64,000 bases of DNA from Telopea speciosissima. Its lineage: Eukaryota; Streptophyta; Magnoliopsida; Proteales; Proteaceae. The stretch's first letter is position 1. Each line of letters starts with the position of its first letter. The notes under the pieces are model-generated. The model ran no database searches. It saw only the letters and a list, made by a program, of their open reading frames with translations, and was not told the origin of the DNA. The stretch is taken from positions 66,178,755 to 66,242,754 of the forward strand of contig NC_057922.1 of NCBI RefSeq assembly GCF_018873765.1. The letters are read 5' to 3'. Positions 23,078 to 35,452 of the stretch are shown here, in pieces. The position numbers and the translations under genes are program-made.

Positions 23078-25217
23078 CATGGATACAACGGAGATGAAGA
23101 TGAGGAATCTGTTCACTGTCTCTACTATCATATTCTGCATCGGTTTGAAATTTTATTCGAGAAATGGACTCAATGGCAATTATGGGCTTAGCAGAAGATA
23201 CGAAAGAGCCCAGAGAAGGTGATGGTCCATAAACCAGAAGTTGGGTGGTTAACGGCCCATCACAAACTCATTTAGAAACCAATGGATCCCAACTCAGTTA
23301 GCAAAACTTTTTACAAATATTGTTTCTTTTATTAAAATTTTCAACAAAAAACATGTTTTTCAAGCTAAAATGATTTAGATTTCTTTTAGGACTAGGGTTC
23401 ACAAACCCCTCCTTATGTTTTAGTATCTTCCAAAATTCCCTCCCAATACCCTTTCCTGCCCTCTCTCACCCTGGGTGAAGGGGATCCCATTCAACGTGGG
23501 TGGAGGGAAACTCGGTCCTTTCTTTTAAAATATTATAAATATTAACAAAAAAATGTGTTCAAAATTTCGTTTAACATTGAATTAACTATTCAATGCATTT
23601 TTATATTTTTCTTTTCCTTTAACTATTTTTTACCTCTCTTTTTTAGTTTAATTTTTATCAAATATAAAGGAAAAGGCTAGGCACACTGCCAGGGTGTCCA
23701 ACATGTGTTATTCTCTCTCCTCCCCCTTTCGAAAAGACTCCCTTGTCTTCCTATGTCCAGCTTTGTGATTGGTGTAACTTATCGAAAGTTGGTGGCATAT
23801 CTAACCCTAAATAATTATTGTTTCATATTTTGCAACCTTTTTCGATTCGTGTGGTTTCTTATTTGATTTTCACATTTGGTCATTATTTTCTTCTTTTAGT
23901 CAGTAAAATGGTGGGAAATCAATGAAACTTATATCAGGTAACAAGATCCCCAAAATTTATAGAATAAAAAACTCCAAAAAATTATAAATTTTGGGAAATC
24001 TTTGCTTCTTTCTGATTTCAATTTTTAGGGTTTAAACTGATTCAGAATTGAAATCGACGGAAACCAGTCGTGTCCCTGATTTCGTTCATTTGAACCTTGT
24101 TATAGTGAGTTTCGGGAGGGGGACATAAGGGGATAATACAAATATTTTCCTTCACTTTCCTTCCTTGTTCCTACTTCCCTTACAACCAAACAGAGCGTCA
24201 TTTCCATGGCCAGAAATCTCAAAGGACGACATATATATCCTCATATAGCTATTACATAACTTCCTAACCTAAAACCTGGTTGATTGAGAACCCATGACAC
24301 TTGCCACAAATTTTATCGTTTGCAGTGCTAATTAAGTTTTAACCCCCCCCCCCCCCAACCCCACCAAAAAAAAAAAAAAAAAGCACTGCTAATTAAGCAT
24401 TTTTTTCCTTAAGAAAAAAGTCTTTTAAGAACTGCTACTAAATAGGGCCAGGATTTGAGTAGTTGTGGGCTCATCAGTGGGCTTATTATTATTTATTTTG
24501 TAGGATTGGGGGTGGGCTTATAACTTATTTTTTTGGACTGGAGTTGGGCCTTCCTAAAAACCCAAATACCAGCACCAGAAACCTACAAACTGAGCATTAC
24601 CAAAAAAACAAAACAAAAAAACAAAAAAAATCTACAAACAATTCATAAGTACTAGCCAATGTTTTAAATGTTTGGCCACACTCAAATTCTGGATTGTCAA
24701 TTGACAATCTAATTTTCCGATCTTGGGGTTCAAGTTGAATTAATTAATATAATTAGAGTATGCTTCAAAATGTAGTATTTTTATCATATAGAGTTGTGCC
24801 ATTAAAATTTTTTTTTTGTTGGGTAAACAGTTGTGCCTTTAATTAATATATGAAATAGTGTTGCATTGTGGTAACATGTTGACCTGTGCTTTTTAAGTCT
24901 TAGATTATTTCCCTTTACAAGTATGTTAGTAAAATGACATTTTTTAAAATGAATACTAGGACCACTAGGTTAACTAGCTTGTGGCCCTATTACCTTTTAA
25001 AAAAACAAACAAAGAGTAAAGGCCCAATGTGTAATTTATCTCATGGAATCAATTAGATTGCAGTTTTTGAAATGAATATGGATGGTGGAATAATCAATAG
25101 TTCTCACAGGATAGCACAGGATTATTTGAATTTGGTAGGGTTTTTTTGGGAGGGTGGGGGGGGGGGGGGTGGAGGAATGCATTTGGTCCTTCCTATTATC
25201 TATATAATAAAATAAAG
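23078..25217. other. Intergenic with low-complexity tracts
   Basis: 23671-23790 holds a degraded relative of the 25.2-kb MITE ('aaaggctaggcacactgcc', 'attctctctcctcccc'). A 14-16-bp C tract and an A tract sit at about 24342-24382, and a G tract at about 25158-25170. No gene is supported. Confidence 0.4.
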
Positions 25218-25531
25218 AGGAAAAGAACTCTATCCAGGAGCGTAGCCTATGCCAGCACTCCCATGAGTCTATCTCTCTCCTCCCCATATGAAAAGACATT
25301 TTTGTCCCTTGTTTTGAAGAGGACAAAGATAGACACCAACAGTTGCCTAGTGCAGTTGGTGAGGTGTGGTGCGCTTCATGCCCATGCTCACCAGGGGGTC
25401 TCGAGTTTGAGTCTCCTGATTGGTACCTTCCCCCTCCCTATCCCCCTCCCCCCTTTAAAAAAAAAGGAGAGAGATAGATATATGGAAGTATTGGCGTAGG
25501 CTATACTCCTGAATAGAAAACTGCTTCCCTA
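25218..25531. mobile_element. MITE with about 60-bp terminal inverted repeats, host to a SINE
   Basis: The left arm 'caggagcgtagcctatgcca..' (25236 on) matches the complement of the right arm ending near 25515 ('..tggcgtaggctatactcctg'). The arms extend outward through 'ctatcc' and 'ctattc' to GGAA-type ends and inward through 'ccatgagtctatctctctcc'. The unit without the insert would be about 170 bp. Related, more worn copies lie at 31619-31770 and 52848-52957. The internal part is interrupted by a tRNA-like SINE. Confidence 0.7.
25336..25471 (+). mobile_element. tRNA-derived SINE inside the MITE
   Basis: A pol III A-box-like TAGTGCAGTTGG at 25348-25359 and a B-box-like AGTTTGAGTCT at 25404-25414 are spaced as in a tRNA head. 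A pyrimidine-rich body and an A tract at 25456-25465 follow. Flanks AGATAGACA (25327-25335) and AGATAGATA (25472-25480) match 8/9 as a target duplication. It is not a working tRNA: no acceptor stem pairs with the 3' part. Confidence 0.65.
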
Positions 25532-26954
25532 AAATAAATAAAAAATATATAGACCAAATACCTCAATATTTTGTATTCGATTGGCATATCCTCTATGTTA
25601 ATTTGATTTGATATTTGACAGATATTTCATATAAGCATGCAAATATAAATTTACCAAAGATTTAGGTACCCAAATTAAAATCCAATAATATCTTATGAAA
25701 ATTTTTAATATAAATATAAATAAAACTGATACATAATTTTTTTTCCTCTTTTATGAAAATATAAATTGTATAATATCTATTAAGTATACATTCTCAAATA
25801 ATGGTATATATTATCAATTTATGAGGCAATTATTATCACTCCCCTAAAGGTACCCTATATATACTCAAAGTCTTCTACCAAGAAATTATTTTCGGATTCT
25901 CCCAAAAAAAGCAAAGTTCCACCTCTCCTTCTCCCATGGTATTTTAAAATTCATATATTACTCCTCTATCTTGGTAAATCCGTAACCAGCGTCCCCATCA
26001 CATCATGTCTTGGTGTGAAATATTTTGGTGAAAACTTGATAATATGTAAGAAATACATTAATATTTGAATTTGTCGTTGATTATCTTCTAGATACCATAA
26101 GTAGAAGGCATCTGAATTCGTATACAACATCCAATTATCTAGATAATCAAATTCGGATTTTCGACTATCCATCTATATATCTATTATTAACCCTTTTACT
26201 CCCTTTGGTTTGTGAAAGGGGGCATCCAACCACAACTTTGAGTGTACAATTTGTATACACCTTGAGATTTAGCCTATAACTTCTTCTCCATTGGCAAATG
26301 CAAAATCACATATAATGGAAAAATCATAAACCTTTGATGAAATATCCCCTAAATATTTGATCAAATACGAAAAGAGGACACATAAATCGGATTTGGATAT
26401 GGATATGGATACTTATGCATGTCAGCCTGTGCTTTAGTTTGCTCAAATTATATCCATAATCATACAATATGTTTAGTCCTCTTACAGATAATCAAATTTC
26501 CGGTAAAGGATTTCACACCAGCACATGATGTGGATAGTTTTTCTTTTTTTTTATTTTTTATGATATGATGTGCATAGTAGGTTTACGTTAATTATCATTT
26601 TATCCATCAATTATATTGCAGTAGGTAAATAAATCCAAAGATTATGATTTGTGCTAAATTAAACTAGTTTATTCGGGACGCAGACAAAAGTAAAGAATAA
26701 TCAAAACTATTAATTTGAAAAGATGTACTTTATTTATTTATTTATTTTTTCTTGAGAGTAGGTTTCAAACGATCTCAGAGTGCAGTTTTACAATAATAGT
26801 GGGAAGGATAATGAATCATTCAATAGGGGGCATTTGTTGAAAAAAAAGTACATGTTCATGAGTGAGATGAGAGAGATTGGGACCTGTCGAAAAATCTACA
26901 CATTAGCATCATATTAATTATTACATTAAAACGAAGCAAACAAGGATTAGAGGT
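25532..26954. other. Intergenic, no gene seen
   Basis: Very AT-rich. No coding signal and no repeat I can name. Confidence 0.5.
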
Positions 26955-26963
26955 CTCCATCAT

Positions 26964-27152
26964 GGATCCAGATCCTCTACTGCCGAGCTACCCGGCAGGA
27001 CCGTGCTACCCAGACACGGTGCTAGGCGCAAAGATCGCCTTACCCCCACTCGGGCAAGGCGTTTGGGTAGGGATAAGGCAGACATTGCACGCAGCACCGT
27101 GTCTACGCAGCACGGTCCTACCGGGCAGCTCGGCAATAGAGGATCCAAATTG
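26964..27152. mobile_element. Foldback MITE, family 1 copy B
   Basis: 189 bp from GGATCCAGATCC to GGATCCAAATTG, with arms carrying 'cccggcaggaccgtgctacc' and its complement. A perfect 9-bp duplication CTCCATCAT is at 26955-26963 and 27153-27161. It lies head to head with copy C. Confidence 0.92.
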
Positions 27153-27163
27153 CTCCATCATAG

Positions 27164-27352
27164 CAATTTGGATCCTCTACTGTCGAGTTGCCCGGCAGGA
27201 CCATGTTGCCCAAACGTGGTGTTGTGCACAATGTCCGCCTTACCCCTGCCCAAACGCCTTGCCTGAGTGGGGGTAAGGCGGTCATTGCACGCAGCACCGT
27301 GTCTGGGCAGCACGGTCCTGCCGGGCAGCTCAGCAGTAGAGGATCTGGATCC
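27164..27352. mobile_element. Foldback MITE, family 1 copy C, inverted to copy B
   Basis: 189 bp from CAATTTGGATCC to GGATCTGGATCC, i.e. the reverse orientation of copy B. A perfect 9-bp duplication CCATCATAG is at 27155-27163 and 27353-27361. Its left duplication overlaps the right duplication of copy B by seven bases. Confidence 0.92.
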
Positions 27353-27361
27353 CCATCATAG

Positions 27362-28133
27362 TCTCTTGCCAGCTTTTCAGAATTGGCTTTTACAGGCCAA
27401 TTTATCCTCTAGAGGTATCTAATTAGTATCTTGCCCCGGCCTGTGTAAATGTTTTAAAAAGTACGACAACCCAGTCTCTTAAATAAACAATGAAAAACAT
27501 AAATAAAATCAAGGGGAAAGGAATGCTAACCAGTCACGCTCCACCTAAGTGTTGGAAATGGGAGCAAGGCGATCAGTTTTAACATGCTTAGACAGTTACT
27601 ATGTCTAGGTGTTGGAGCCACGGCTAGAGCACAATCAGTTAGCATTCTTAGTTCCCAAAAGTCATATAATAAAAGAACTTGAACTTTCTTGAGAAAGTCT
27701 GTAAACAACACCAACCTATCAATCTTTGAACTCATCAATGAGAGTAGTGAGGCTCAACTCTATCCCCTTCAGTTGTGGTTCCTTTTGCAAAGCCTTTTAT
27801 CTGACCATCTCCATAAAATAATTGCATACCAATTAAAAGATCTGTTTGAAAAATAACTTGCAAACAAAATTATCCATCAAAGAATAACACCAATCTAATG
27901 ATACTTGCAGTATTAAATAGATCTGGCTAGTATGGAATAAACTAAACTCCTCGGTAAATTTTTTAACCCATAAACAAAATTTGAAAAAATATTAAAAAAA
28001 CATAAATTCATGGTTAACCACACCTAATCTTTTCATATAATTAATCCCCGGCCATATATGTTTTGTTAATAGATTAGTAAGCAAGTGTTTCAATTCTCTT
28101 ATTTTTCTCATTAATTAGTATTGACTTTTTGGG

Positions 28134-28171
<38 letters not shown>

Positions 28172-28942
28172 AAATAAATAATGATCGATACCGGGACAGA
28201 AGTCCATTGTCCATTGTGTGTAAGCCTTGATTCACGTTGAGAAGTGTTCTTCAATGCACAATGTGAGACATCATAAATTGCAATCTTAAATGAGTCAAAA
28301 TATATATATATCGATCATTATTTATTTGGTTTGTTAATGAATTTATGAAGAGAGAAAGCAAATCAAGTTAAGTCAACTTGGTTACTATGTGACCCATTTA
28401 ATGTGTGTCAAGTCATGATGATTCTAACTCTGCCTGGCATCGTACCCCTATGCCCACACACACACGCTAGAGGGACATAAAATCCCCTCCTGTTGGATGT
28501 CCTTGCGCACCCCATCATTGGCCCTCATACTGGTATAGGGCCACATCGCTTGGCAACAAACCCTCCCCCCTTTGATTATTAGATATGCTCATTTTCTTTT
28601 GTAGTTTCAACCAACCATTTGCTTTCAAATCATTTCTTCAAAATGATTTTTTTTATTTTATTTTATGGAAATTTCAAAACTTTATATGCAACACAACCAA
28701 ATCCATTAACATGTGAGAAAGAGATCTTAGAGTCTAATTGTTAATAGAATTTGGATCCCATTTTCCTTGCCTTGGAGCAAATATTAGGCCTTGTAGAATG
28801 CATTTTTAAATGGGAAAATCATGGTTTGATTCCTCTATATTTAATTAGAGAGAGTTCTCTGACCAAGCAATATGAAGGAGCATACCAATAAAGTGCAACA
28901 GAATGATTTCATGCATAGGAGGATAGCGAGGTAATTTATGTG

Positions 28943-28981
<39 letters not shown>

Positions 28982-30017
28982 TTGCATGCTAGCATAACCT
29001 CCCTCCCTTGGTGGTTCAGAGAATCTTTTTTCAATTATTTATGGGAAAAGATATATCTAAGCTGTTTTATTTCATTTTTTTCTCTTTCCTCTAAAAATAA
29101 ACAAAAAATTATCTATGAAAAGATGAAGGGTACCCTGGCGGCTCAGAGGACCCTTACCCTTTAAATAATTCCTTACTAATGGGAACATACATTTAACCTT
29201 GTTTTTTGGAAGGGTTATAAGAAATAAAGACTAGCCAGAATTAAAGTTATTGTTGCGGTTGCACTGAGAAAGCAACTGAAGTAGCAATACAAATTTTTTT
29301 TTTCTTGCTCATTCATTGAATCTGATCTATTGGAGCAAGCTGCCAATTCGGTTTATGTAGCTCTCAAATCTTTTTAGATTAGAACATGCATCATATCCAT
29401 GGCCATGGAATGGAAAAGTAGGAAAAAAAATCTTGAAAAATAATAGAAAGACAAACAGAGATAAATATGAAAGGTTAGGTGTCTTTCATTAAGCTTTGGG
29501 TTAACAAATGAAAATAGGCGCCACCTTCCACACGAGCATAGAAAATAGAGAACAAAAGAGAAAGAGAAAAAGAGAAACATTTTGAAAATGTCTGAAACTG
29601 AAAGGTTAACCTTTTCAATAATGGCGAAAGTAAGTAAGAATGATGGCAGTTGTTGATAGGTCATTCCTAACTGGGGCCGCATGGCTTGGCTGTGCAATCC
29701 AAAAAAGTTTAAGAATAATTTTTAATACTTCCATACGTAAGAAGAGAAGAAGTCAACGACCGTTGCTTAAAAGTAAGAAGTGTGGAGTGGACTTTGTGAA
29801 TTTCTCCACAGCAAAAAGAAGATTCAAGACAACAACCAAAGCAATTATAGCCAAGAGATAGGAAGAAACAGTGGGCACAGCTGGTTTGGCATTTTCTTTT
29901 CTTTTTTTCTCATGAAAGGGATCCGAAAGACTCTAATCTTAATTCTAAGGGGTGTGCGAATGGTTAGTTGATCTTAAATTCTATGTGATTTTTACAATCT
30001 ATTTTGGAATTGGTCAT
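27362..30017. other. Intergenic with microsatellites
   Basis: A (TA)n run at about 28136-28166, (AG)n at 28946-28977, and a large spaced inverted repeat at 28167-28332 (listed apart). The short frames here are low-complexity and not supported as genes. Confidence 0.45.
28167..28332. repeat. Perfect 23-bp inverted repeat around a 120-bp spacer
   Basis: 28167-28189 (aaaccaaataaataatgatc + gat) is exactly the reverse complement of 28310-28332. TA runs sit outside the left arm and inside the right arm. The transcript would fold into a stem with a large loop. No terminal duplication or known family is evident. Confidence 0.7.
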
Positions 30018-30026
30018 GAATATGTT

Positions 30027-30167
30027 GTGAACGGGAAATCTTCACGTACGTGGGCGTATGTGAACGATTCATAGTTGTTCAGATGGAATTCAATCTGTGA
30101 GAATATACCGTCTGAACGGTTGTGAGTCGTTTACGTACGCTCACGTATGTGAAGATTCACCGGACTC
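30027..30167. mobile_element. Foldback MITE, family 3 copy 2
   Basis: 141 bp with arms 'cttcacgtacgtgggcgt' and complement, and the inner 'gttcagatgg'. A perfect 9-bp duplication GAATATGTT is at 30018-30026 and 30168-30176. Same structure as 516-657. Confidence 0.88.
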
Positions 30168-30305
30168 GAATATGTTGGGATATTCATACATAAGGCAAAA
30201 AGAATAGTCTCACATCAGATATGAAAGGGGATGTAGGTGGGTTTATAGGTACTTGAACACCCTCTCCTTAACGACTAGCTTTTTGAGGATGAGACCCAAG
30301 TCCTT

Positions 30306-30494
30306 CAATCCAGATCCTCTACTGTCGAGCTGCCCGGCAGGACCGTGCAGCCCAGACACAATGAGGCGTACAGTGACCGCCTTGCCCCTGCCCAAACGCC
30401 TTGCCCGAGTGGGGGTAAGGCGGTCATTGCGTGCCTCACTGTGTCTGGGCTGCACGGTCCTGCCGGGCAGCTCGGCAGTAGAAGATCACGATCC
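30306..30494. mobile_element. Foldback MITE, family 1 copy D
   Basis: 189 bp with arms 'agctgcccggcaggaccgtg' and complement, and GCCTTGCCC/CACTCGGGCAAGGCG-type inner repeats. CAAGTCCTT duplicates at 30297-30305 and 30495-30503 (the match extends to 11 bp). Confidence 0.9.
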
Positions 30495-31364
30495 CAAGTC
30501 CTTAACAGAATACTTTTTTATCTTTATTTTTAATCGTTTATTTATTTATTTATTTTTAAAACAGAAAAAAAATTAATGAAATTTACCTTTTATAATTAGA
30601 TCTACACGATTTTTAAATACAAACTTAGATAAATAACAAATCTAAAGAAATCTTTGTATATTCTCTTCGATTCCAATTTATGATTTCTACTTGACTCTGG
30701 TTGATTTCGATTAATTTTGATCTAAAGATGGAGGCCAATTTGTGTCCAATGCCAAGTATTTAAACCTTAGGAATGCACAACTAGATCGATACTTTAGGAA
30801 ATAGGATTGGAAGGAAGATATACTAAATGAAAGAAAAGAAACAACTTGATCCATTTAATTATGCTATGTGAATGGGTATATAGCAATTCTGATCATTGAA
30901 TATCTAAAGAACAAGGATCTGGATTAACCACTTATCAAATTTCATAATTAAATTTAGGATAAAAGCGCATACGCACTTAGGTGTACTTTCCTCTCATTTT
31001 TCCTTATTAAATATCTAAATCTTTTGTATAAGATTTCCTAGTCCACCCAATTACGATCAAATACACTTTTTCAGTGTTGTTGTCTATTGACTAGACGCAT
31101 AAGATGCCAATATAAGCCGCTGATAGTAATCCTGCAATTGGTTTTTTAAAAGCATAGGTAGGCTAGAAGGCTATCTGGTTCCAAAGTCAATACAAATATA
31201 GAATCCTCCACACATAAAAATTAAAATCGTCCACCACTCAAAAATTCAAATATCAATTCTGATTCTATTTGCGGAGGAGAGTTGCTATCATGTTGGGACA
31301 TGGGGCAACAGCATATAACAAGTGGAGTGTCACTTCTAGATTTGCAAGGAAAATGAATGGTAAA

Positions 31365-31411
<47 letters not shown>

Positions 31412-31618
31412 TAAGAATTGAAGTGACCATATATATGGGCTATTATCCTCTTCTTCTTCTTCTTCTTCTTCTTCTTCTTCTCATATCTTGTGGCCTGACA
31501 TCAGGGATGAGGTAGGCTTCATGTGAATGCAATTCCATTTTTCACACACACTCTCTTTCATATTCTATATTCATTTAAAAGGGGAAAACAAATTAATAGC
31601 ATTTGATAGTTGGAAAAA

Positions 31619-31770
31619 AGATATCTATCCTCCATGAGTCTATCTCTCTCTCTTCCCATGTGAAAAGACATCTCTGTTCTCTTGTTTTTTTCTTGTTTTA
31701 AAGAGGAACGATAGACTCATGGGAACTAATGCACACTCCCATACAAAAAACTGTTTCCCATATTTTATTT
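31619..31770. mobile_element. MITE remnant related to 25.2 kb
   Basis: 'ccatgagtctatctctctct' near 31632 faces 'gatagactcatggga' near 31706, and the right end reads 'cactcccatac..ctgtttccc'. There is no SINE insert in this copy, which gives the empty-site state for the 25-kb nest. The left terminus is shortened. Confidence 0.55.
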
Positions 31771-33989
31771 ATGCTTCTTTAAATTCGAAGTGTTCCCCAA
31801 TATTGAAAATTATACGGTTCAACACTTCATTAATCTTCCTACTATGAAGCATCGAATTTCCATGTCCCCATTACCAGAAAACATGGATTCCAACTGTCGA
31901 GACTATGGAAATCAATGTAAGAGAGAGAGTTGTTGAGGTTGGTATGAGGTTGGTAGAAAAAGAAGCAATGTAATTTGGAAGGAGTTCTATATAGAGGGAA
32001 AAAAAAAAAAGCGTAATTGAGAAGGGGCAAAAAGATCCCCACGGCCCTTTAGCACAGCCCCACCCGTTTTAATGTAGCACTCCTTTGAAATTGGTGGTAA
32101 TCCGACAACTGCATCTTAATATAAAGCATATGTACATATGACTGCAAAAATTAATGGTAATTTGACGGTTGAATCATAATATTTGTAGGATGAAATGCAA
32201 CCCAAGAGGGTGATGAATTGGGTTGTGCCCAAATTAAACAAAATATAACATATAAAACCTAAACCCAAAATAAGTCCTAACATCACAGAGTGTCTTTCTT
32301 GTGAGCCAATTAGTTTGTCTCTCCCGAAAGAGAGAGCTAGACACATTTTTGGGTCCTAGGCCCTCGCCTAGGTGGCAACTCCCTTTTACTAGGAAGATTT
32401 GTCCTCTTGCGATATTAGAGTGGCTTATTCCATAGGTATCATCTGTGTACGATCATACATCATTTCCCTAAAGGTATTGAATTTCGACCATATACCTTAC
32501 AGACACACCCTGAGGTTTGGCTGTAAAACAACGATTAGTGCTATATAGGAAAATAGAAGGGAATAAAATATGGCAAAATGCAAGCATATTATACAAAAGG
32601 CAACATGATCATGCAAATGAAAGTGCAAACATTAATGGTGTGAATCCTAATATAATCCTAGTTTTAAATGATTTTGAGAAAATTTTCATGCATTTTTATT
32701 CTCTTTCAAGGTTCCCATGCATAAAAGTTGCATTTCCCCTACCCTCCAGTGGCATTTCAGTAATTTTCTGACACAGGGGTAGAAGAGGATTTCAACTTTC
32801 ACAAACTGCTTTTTGGAGATACCAAAGTATTTCAAAATTTGTTTAGGCATTGTAGGGGCCCTTCTTGGACAGAAGAGTTTTTTTTTTGCCACTTTTGCCC
32901 TCTTGGGGTATTTTGGTAATTTTCACAAAAACTTACAAATGATTTTCATGTAAAACAAGGTGTATATTTTTGGCACTCTTGAGCATCCAGGTAAAGTTTC
33001 ATGCATTTTCTTGCATATTGACCCCTTAGGGCAATCTCGCCATTTTGTGATCACAAGTGTTCTTCACACATTGTGTGCTTATTATGTAAACCTGGTTTGG
33101 GTTTTCATCGGTCTTGTACATTTGGCCTTATCATCAACATAGGGTTAGGGTTTCCAGCTCATGGTAAAATGAATCAATTAGATCAACTAGACTGCATAAT
33201 GTACTTAATCACCTAATTCATGATTTGTAATTAGGATTAAGACATTAATTCCAATTAGATTAATTAGGCTCATAAGACTCAATCAAGAAGATTTTAAAAC
33301 CTTTTGAATTAGATTAATCAAGTTCATAACATGTATAAACAACAAGTATATAAGTATGATCTAGGAAGACCGGCTCCGGCCAGGCATTTTGAGGGTGCCT
33401 AATACATTCCCCAGACATAAACTAACACTTACCCAGAGATCTGGGACAGACCATCCATTGAGTCTTGGAGTTAACTTAATGCCCCTGCTTTTGCAAAGGA
33501 GGGGTATCATTTATGGGTCCTAGGCCCTAACCTATGTAGCGACTCACTTTTTCCTTTTTCTCAGTTTACTCTTCTACGAAAAGAGAGGGTATCACCGTGA
33601 GGCATTAGACAGCAAGTCCATTTCGTTTCTCTCGGGATGCTATAGGACACCCTCTGTCCCGTATACCTACAACGTAAAAAATATGAACTTCAACATCGAT
33701 CTAACGTAACGTGCTCTCGACGTTGACAAATGCTTGCAATTTGGCATCATACAGAAGCGAGTGTTTGCTGATGTGATGTTCTGGGGTCCTCGACTTGTGA
33801 TGGGTTATGTTCGATGTTCATGAGTTCCATCAACAGAGGCATGCTCGACGTCAACTTGAGACATATGTCCATTCAAAGTCAAAGTGAAAAGTTGCCAAGA
33901 AGGCCCTTGGACTATTTGGTTTTATTTTCATGATTGAGTCTGGCCGAGCCCAAATTCTTTGAAAAGATTTTCTTATTGACACCCCTCAT

Positions 33990-34203
33990 GGTGTTAAATA
34001 ATTTGTAACCTTAGCTTTTTGAATTTTTAGTTTGATGTATAATTATTGTCTTCTGAGAGAATAGTGATTTCATGTGTTTTACAATTACACATTGTGCTAA
34101 TGACATAATGATATGTCATTTTCAAATTATTTTTGAAAACTCTTTGTTGCCTTTGACTTAAATAATTTTTGAGAATAAGACAAGGGGCAATCAAAAGAAG
34201 ATG
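33990..34203. repeat. Dispersed repeat shared with the DUF936 gene intron
   Basis: The end 'acaaggggcaatcaaaagaag' and the preceding 'gtcattttcaaattattttt' match 60160-60272 at about 75% by eye. Its family is not recognised. Confidence 0.45.
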
Positions 34204-34777
34204 TCACGTTCGAAATACAACTATGGAGGTGTCGTTCAAACTTTGAAAACCCATATTTTTTACTTTTTAAATCTAAATTTGATTGTTTAAAGGTATTTTA
34301 AAACTTACTCTGAATATATTCAAATGACATGAAATTTGAAGATTGTTTTGATTTAAAAAAAAGAAAAAATAAAAACCTTTAAAATGGGTCCCATCTGACT
34401 AAAATAGAAATTTTTTCAATTTAGGGGTTCATATAAATTTGTTTTCAAGCCAAATTTAAGTCAATAAACTGCATTTTAACCTAATTAACCCTAGGAGAGC
34501 ATTTTTGTCATTTTACCTAAATGATTCTTGAAGTCTTTGAGATTATGGCGAATCTTCCATGCCAAAAGTTAAAAACCTTCTCACGGTTCTCAAACATTTA
34601 ATCATCATTGTGAGCGCCTCTGGGGTAACAATAGGAGATGTTTACATTAGGAAGGTTGTAGAGACCATAGGATGATGCATTTGATTGAATCTTTGGGACC
34701 ACATGGAAATGATGCATTTCTAATGATATATTTAAAGAAATATAAATTTTAACATATATTAGAATATCATGTATTGC

Positions 34778-35452
34778 GTTTTTTTTTTTTGGATGAATAA
34801 AAAATTCTATTAAAGAAAACACTAAGAAACTATCTCTCTCTCCCAAAAAATAGGAGAGAAATCCACAAAAGAGCTAACAGACAAGCCCATAGCCAAAACA
34901 AGCTCAAGGGGGAACACCCAAAGAGAAACTAAAGGACCAAACAATCCGAAACAACCAAACACGAGATTAAGAGGTGACCTTCTTCCCATTAGGATTATAG
35001 GGTGGAATAGGAGGAACCACCCATCTTCCGCTATGATTGATTGGAGCGATGAAAAGATTTGCCTCATCAATAATGCCAAAAACACTGTCATCTGCTTTAA
35101 GATCTTCTTGGGTATTGTTGACTAGGTCAGACTGTAGGTCACCCACAGGATAATCAAAGCCCAAAACAACACCCTCAGAACCTGTGTTTCCTTCCAAAGA
35201 AAGAGTTCTGAGTCGGACTGACAACATCCCTAGCATCGACAATTGAAGAAGCAGAGATCATTAAAGATTTAATTTCAGGAGCTCCAGAGTCCCATCACGG
35301 AGGAGAAGGCTTGCGCACCTTAGAACTTCTTCTGCAAACTCCAAACCCATATTTCTTTCCATTCTTCGACTTTTTCTTCAACTTCTTCTTTTTCGTCTTC
35401 ATCCCCAGAGGCGACGGGGAGTTTTGCTCCTCAACCTCAACATGATTAATAA
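34778..35452 (-). mobile_element. Short LINE-like retro-insertion with poly-A tail
   Basis: On the minus strand the insert begins 'tttattaatcatgttgagg' and ends 'tttattcatcc' plus a 12-A tail (poly-T at 34779-34790). A 9-bp duplication ATGTATTGC is at 34769-34777 and 35453-35461. The 5' half can encode a Lys-rich segment, and another frame (35242-34967) reads 'GFDYPVGDLQSDLVNNTQED' to 'NPNGKKVTS'. The last 200 bp resemble plant L1 3' ends (Phe/Leu-rich, then 'tctttaatagaattttttat'). No reverse transcriptase is present, so it is an internally deleted or non-autonomous LINE, or a processed gene copy. Confidence 0.72.

Larger units (their letters stand above)
30504..34768. other. Intergenic with repeat remnants
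   Basis: (TA)n at 31372-31408 and (CTT)n at 31449-31481. 31619-31770 is a worn copy of the 25.2-kb MITE. 32351-32400 and 33514-33570 share 'gggtcctaggccct' and the following 'ggcaactc/gcgactc', so they derive from one repeat, perhaps the untranslated part of an LTR element. No gene is supported. Confidence 0.4.

Noticed and set aside
25348-25414. tRNA gene
   Set aside because: A- and B-box-like words are present, but no cloverleaf closes and an A-tract tail follows, so it is a SINE.
26960-27276. Frames with repeated Leu-Pro-Ser-Cys and Gly-Pro-Cys words, also at 30.2 and 35.8 kb
   Set aside because: They are translations of the family 1 foldback MITEs; similar peptides at several loci reflect the element, not a protein family.
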